DNA of 15,121 nucleotides from CAZUCU01 sp964618845 (GTDB taxonomy: Bacteria > Patescibacteriota > Minisyncoccia > Phycocordibacterales > JAACPR01). The position numbers were made by a program, and so were the translations under genes. Below, one piece after another: positions 12,294 to 15,121 of the stretch (position 1 is its first letter; each line of letters opens with the position of its first letter). Location: contig CAZUCU010000015.1 in assembly GCA_964618845.1 (NCBI GenBank), forward strand, positions 1-15,121, written 5' to 3'. A model generated the notes under the pieces. The model had not been told where the DNA came from, did no database searches, and worked only from the letters and a program-made list of their open reading frames with translations.

Positions 12294-13700
12294 ATGAAAA
12301 AAATACTTTCAATTTTTATAATGACAATCTTTGTAGGAGCTCCGTTTATAAGTTGGGCCCAACAAGAAGATCCACCTCGGGCGCAAGTTGTCACCGACGA
12401 TGCACCCAGAGCGATTATCGTAGATGAAAATTCTCAAGCAGCGGGCGCGCGGTCTGGAGGAACTACGGGTACAGGTTCGCAAGGTAATATTGGTCAAGCC
12501 ACAAAGGGAGCGGGGAAATGTGCAATCAGTTCTCTTCTTTCAAGTGGAATAAAAAAAATGATTGCCTCTAGCAAAATAGGTGGCTCAATGGAATCACCGA
12601 CACAAACCCCCACCAACCCAGTACCTTTGACAGGGAAGGAAGTCGGTTTAACTACTATGGGTGGGGTTTCTTGGGACGCAATAGGATATTGTTTGATAAA
12701 TACTATAATTGAATATATTGGGACAGCGACTGTTCAGTGGATTAACTCTGGCTTTAAAGGCAACCCTGTTTTTGTGGAAAATCCAGAAAGATTTTTTATG
12801 GATATTGCTGATATTGAAGCGGGGAATTTTCTCAATGAACTTTCTGGTGGATATCTTTGTTCTCCACTTCGAGCACCAATAAGAATTAATTTAGCAAGAT
12901 ATTATAATGGTAGTATTTCCCCTTATTCTCAAAGGGCGAGATGTACTTTTACAGGTATTTCTGGAAGTTTGGAACAGTTTATGTCGGGGCAAAGTTTTTC
13001 TTGGCAAGATTGGTTGTCTTATACAGAACCACAAAACAACCCTTATGGAGCAACAATATTGGGTCAAATGGAGCTTGATCAAAGAATTGCAAATGCGGTT
13101 AAAACAGAGTCAACGTTGCTTGAATGGGGTAGAGGATTTTTATCTCCAAGAGATGAAAATAATAATATAACAAGTCCTGGTGCAATTATTGAAGAAAGAA
13201 TTAATGATAGATTGGGTTCCGGAGAAAGAAGAATAGAAATGGCAGATGAATTTGATGAAATTGTTAACGCTTTGGTTAATCAGCTTATAGTAATTGCTTT
13301 GGATAAAATTGGCGAAGCGGTTAGCGGAGATAATGACTCAAGTGGCAGTGGAGGTTATAACTATAATTATGACGACTATTTTAATCAACAAAATAACCGA
13401 AACAATGACACCAATAACGGAGTGCCTATTGTAAGTGGTAATTCTGTTTTACTTTGCAGATTTGATTTGCAAGACGGAACTGAATATGAGTACGATTATA
13501 GATGTTTTCCTTCAAGGTGGATGCAATACACCTATAGCGGAATAGCAGATTTGCCAATTTATGCTTCTTTGTGTGAACTACCATCTACTGTTGACCCAAA
13601 TTCAGCAGAAGCTCGGGAACGTTATTACAATGGTGAATGTATCCCACCGACAATACAGAATATTCAGTATTACAACAGAATTTTATATGGAGAGTATTAA
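12294..13700 (+). CDS. Secreted Cys-containing protein of a type IV secretion-like locus, function unknown
   Basis: A 468-residue protein with a signal peptide (MKKILSIFIMTIFVGAPFIS, then WAQ; cleavage near residue 22). After a low-complexity linker come segments typical of an uncharacterised CPR family I recall next to VirB6/TrbL genes: GYCLINTIIEYIGTATVQWI (hydrophobic, possibly membrane-active), GGYLCSPLRAPIRINLARYY, RCTFTGISGSLEQFMSG, and QNNPYGATILGQMELDQRI. The C-terminal part has an Asn/Tyr/Asp-rich linker and more Cys (LLCRFD, YRCFPSRW, SLCELP, GECIPP). Eight Cys overall suggest disulphides outside the membrane. It starts 5 nt after the previous stop with no obvious Shine-Dalgarno, consistent with coupling. 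It may be an outer scaffold of a DNA-uptake or secretion channel; this is inference. Confidence 0.75.
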   Translation: MKKILSIFIMTIFVGAPFISWAQQEDPPRAQVVTDDAPRAIIVDENSQAAGARSGGTTGTGSQGNIGQATKGAGKCAISSLLSSGIKKMIASSKIGGSMESPTQTPTNPVPLTGKEVGLTTMGGVSWDAIGYCLINTIIEYIGTATVQWINSGFKGNPVFVENPERFFMDIADIEAGNFLNELSGGYLCSPLRAPIRINLARYYNGSISPYSQRARCTFTGISGSLEQFMSGQSFSWQDWLSYTEPQNNPYGATILGQMELDQRIANAVKTESTLLEWGRGFLSPRDENNNITSPGAIIEERINDRLGSGERRIEMADEFDEIVNALVNQLIVIALDKIGEAVSGDNDSSGSGGYNYNYDDYFNQQNNRNNDTNNGVPIVSGNSVLLCRFDLQDGTEYEYDYRCFPSRWMQYTYSGIADLPIYASLCELPSTVDPNSAEARERYYNGECIPPTIQNIQYYNRILYGEY

Positions 13701-13807
13701 AAATTTGTAATTTTTCCTAACTAATTTCCCTCATTTCTTTTTAGTTTTTTGTTTGTAAAGTTTTCCCCTTTTTGGTAGTCAAAATTTGCCACTTTTAATT
13801 TATTTTT
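13701..13807. other. AT-rich intergenic region, nothing recognised apart from the promoter
   Basis: T-rich on the plus strand, with no open frame and no convincing terminator hairpin for the preceding gene. The only supportable signal is the promoter at its right end. Confidence 0.6.
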
Positions 13808-13816
13808 TGGTATAAT
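13808..13816 (+). promoter_or_regulatory. Extended -10 box for the VirB6/TrbL-like gene, predicted leaderless
   Basis: TGGTATAAT, a perfect extended -10, ends 7 nt before the ATG at 13824. A TTGCCA at 13786-13791 is a possible -35 with a long 19-nt spacer. No Shine-Dalgarno is present. Confidence 0.65.
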
Positions 13817-13823
13817 TTAATAG

Positions 13824-15121
13824 ATGAAATTAGGAAGTTTTTCTAAAATTTTTTTATCTATTCTTTTTGTTTTTTGTGTGTTGATTGCAGAAGTGTCTCC
13901 AGTGTATGGAGCGGTTACAGCTCAAGATAATGGGGTGCTAATTTCTGGCGTGTCTACACCTGAAATAGGTCGTTTCTATGGTGAGGGCAAATATGGTTTT
14001 GAAAAAATTTCTGTAAACCCAGAAGGATGGGACCAGATGTTGATATTTAGAGTCGTCAATGCTATTACTCTAGGAATTCTTAAGGTAGGAGAATTGGTGT
14101 TGTGGATGGGGGGTATTCTGTTTGATTTTGCTATAAAAGCAACGGTTGCAGAAATTGGTTCAAAGAACAGTTTTGTGAAACAAATTATTGATACTTCTGT
14201 TACTGGTTTATGGCAAATATTTAGAGATTTTGGAAATCTAATAATCATTTTTTCTCTTTTGTATTTGGCGATTAAAACAATTATTCAGGGAGAAGGTTTT
14301 GCTGATAAAAGGGTTTTGGGTGGAATATTATTGGGGGCTTTGTTAATTAATTTTAGTTTATTTTTTGTTAAGTTAACTTTTGATGTTTCTAATATTACTG
14401 CCCTTTCAATTTATGATTCTATAGGAAAAACAGAACAATCTACAGACCAACAAGGACTGTCTCTCTCAAGTAGAATAGTTCAGAATTTTCGTTATGACAA
14501 AGTTTACGTCGATGCTTTTAATGAGGCAGAGTCTGCGGGCAAGGACTTTTTTGATAGAATGTCAAAACAAGTAAGCTATGCTGTTTTTGGTTTTTGTATT
14601 TTATTTTTGACTGGTTGCATTTTACTTGCAGCCTGTGGTTTTCTTTTGATTAGATTATTGACATTTTTATTATTAATGATCACCGCTCCTATAGGTTTTG
14701 TGGGTAAATTCATACCCTTTATCAAGAGTCAAACTTCTACTTGGTGGGATCAATTGTGGAAACAAGTAATATCCTTACCGGTCTTTCTTTTAATGCTTTA
14801 TATTGCTTTCTTATTTATACAAAAAAACTTGGGATCTATACCTGCTATTCCTTGGGGTGCTATTTTTACTGGTAATACAGCAGAAATTGTTAAGGCGTGG
14901 AATGACATTGCACAAGGATTGTTTTCTTTTATTTTAAGTTTGGCCTTATTAGTGGTTGCAATAATTATTCCTGGAAAGATAGGTGGTGCTGGGGCAAGTA
15001 TGATTACTGCAGGTACTAGAAAGATAGGTGGTGCTGGGGCAAGTATGATTACTGCAGGTACTGGTAGAGTTGGTGGTTTTATTGGTAGAAGAACTTTGGG
15101 TTACGCAGGCAGAAAAATTGC
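13824..15121 (+). CDS. VirB6/TrbL-like polytopic membrane protein of a type IV secretion system (3' end beyond window)
   Basis: At least 432 codons with no stop before the window ends. It has a signal peptide (FLSILFVFCVLIAEVSPVYG, residues about 9-28), then several membrane segments: ITLGILKVGELVLWMGGILF, FGNLIIIFSLLYLAIKTII, LGGILLGALLINFSLFFVKL, FGFCILFLTGCILLAACGFL, LLTFLLLMITAPIGFVGKFI, SLPVFLLMLYIAFLFI and FILSLALLVVAIII. This layout, with LLLMITAPIGF followed by WWDQLWKQ, is that of TrbL/VirB6 inner-membrane channel proteins in CPR bacteria. The tail becomes Gly-rich and contains a 15-residue unit repeated in tandem (14974-15063). It probably leads the T4SS-like operon whose VirB4-type ATPase would be expected downstream. 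Confidence 0.8.
   Translation, partial: MKLGSFSKIFLSILFVFCVLIAEVSPVYGAVTAQDNGVLISGVSTPEIGRFYGEGKYGFEKISVNPEGWDQMLIFRVVNAITLGILKVGELVLWMGGILFDFAIKATVAEIGSKNSFVKQIIDTSVTGLWQIFRDFGNLIIIFSLLYLAIKTIIQGEGFADKRVLGGILLGALLINFSLFFVKLTFDVSNITALSIYDSIGKTEQSTDQQGLSLSSRIVQNFRYDKVYVDAFNEAESAGKDFFDRMSKQVSYAVFGFCILFLTGCILLAACGFLLIRLLTFLLLMITAPIGFVGKFIPFIKSQTSTWWDQLWKQVISLPVFLLMLYIAFLFIQKNLGSIPAIPWGAIFTGNTAEIVKAWNDIAQGLFSFILSLALLVVAIIIPGKIGGAGASMITAGTRKIGGAGASMITAGTGRVGGFIGRRTLGYAGRKI
14974..15063 (+). repeat. 45-bp perfect tandem duplication in the VirB6/TrbL-like gene
   Basis: Units 14974-15018 and 15019-15063 match at 44 of 45 bases (only the last base differs). Each encodes a 15-residue unit containing KIGGAGASMITAGT. 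The frame is kept. The sequence GRVGGFIGRRTLGYAGRK just after it looks like older, diverged units. Confidence 0.92.

Noticed and set aside
13976..14248. 90-residue open frame on the minus strand
   Set aside because: Antisense shadow of the VirB6/TrbL-like gene, which has a signal peptide, membrane segments and a promoter.

Overview
The window is a piece of an AT-rich bacterial chromosome. It is most likely from the Candidate Phyla Radiation / Patescibacteria, in the Parcubacteria (Nomurabacteria-like) sphere. Protein-level reasons are: a DksA-like zinc finger with a lost cysteine; a secreted peptidoglycan-binding protein followed by a small Cys-rich secreted protein; a thrombospondin-type-3 membrane protein, a Cys-containing secreted protein and a VirB6/TrbL-like protein in a row; a LysM-M23 peptidase; a Doc-like Fic protein with an excisionase-type HTH partner; and a free-standing four-helix-bundle (23S IVS-type) protein. 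UGA is a normal stop here (comM ends in it), which argues against the UGA=Gly lineages (Gracilibacteria, Absconditabacteria). The taxonomic call rests on remembered family patterns, not on a search.

Layout. 1-2216 (+): a NYN/LabA protein, a repeat-rich hairpin region, a one-pass membrane protein of unknown function, and a TraR/DksA-type protein. 2218-5797: rsmA/ksgA and a UvrD/PcrA-type helicase, both on the minus strand and separated by a plus-strand HTH-Fic/Doc module. 5945-7066 (+): a LysM-M23 murein hydrolase. 7041-9055 (-): comM with a four-helix-bundle gene downstream. 9134-10445 (-): two overlapping secreted-protein genes. 10465-11296: a RAYT-type Y1 transposase between two almost identical 86-bp palindrome doublets. 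11329-15121 (+): the start of an envelope/type IV secretion-like cluster that runs off the window.

The unusual content is insertion biology. (1) The HTH-Fic module sits between duplicated copies of the last 14 codons plus stop of uvrD, so it appears to have entered the 3' end of uvrD and left a restored end on one side and an orphan end on the other. (2) ksgA carries an in-frame 69-bp palindromic element, adding 23 residues between the methyltransferase core and the NIPYY motif. (3) The four-helix-bundle gene is bracketed by 27-bp inverted repeats (26/27 matches) like those of 23S rRNA intervening sequences, but it lies between protein genes. (4) The RAYT and its REP-like doublets form a compact REPtron-like unit. 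(5) The VirB6-like gene has a fresh 45-bp tandem duplication.

Expression. Most transcription-unit leaders have an extended -10 box (TGnTAnnnT or close) ending 6-7 nt before the start codon and no Shine-Dalgarno sequence, so leaderless mRNAs are predicted. Internal genes use coupling (ATGA or longer overlaps, 3-5 nt gaps). The M23 gene is the main exception, with an apparent leader and an AGGA motif.
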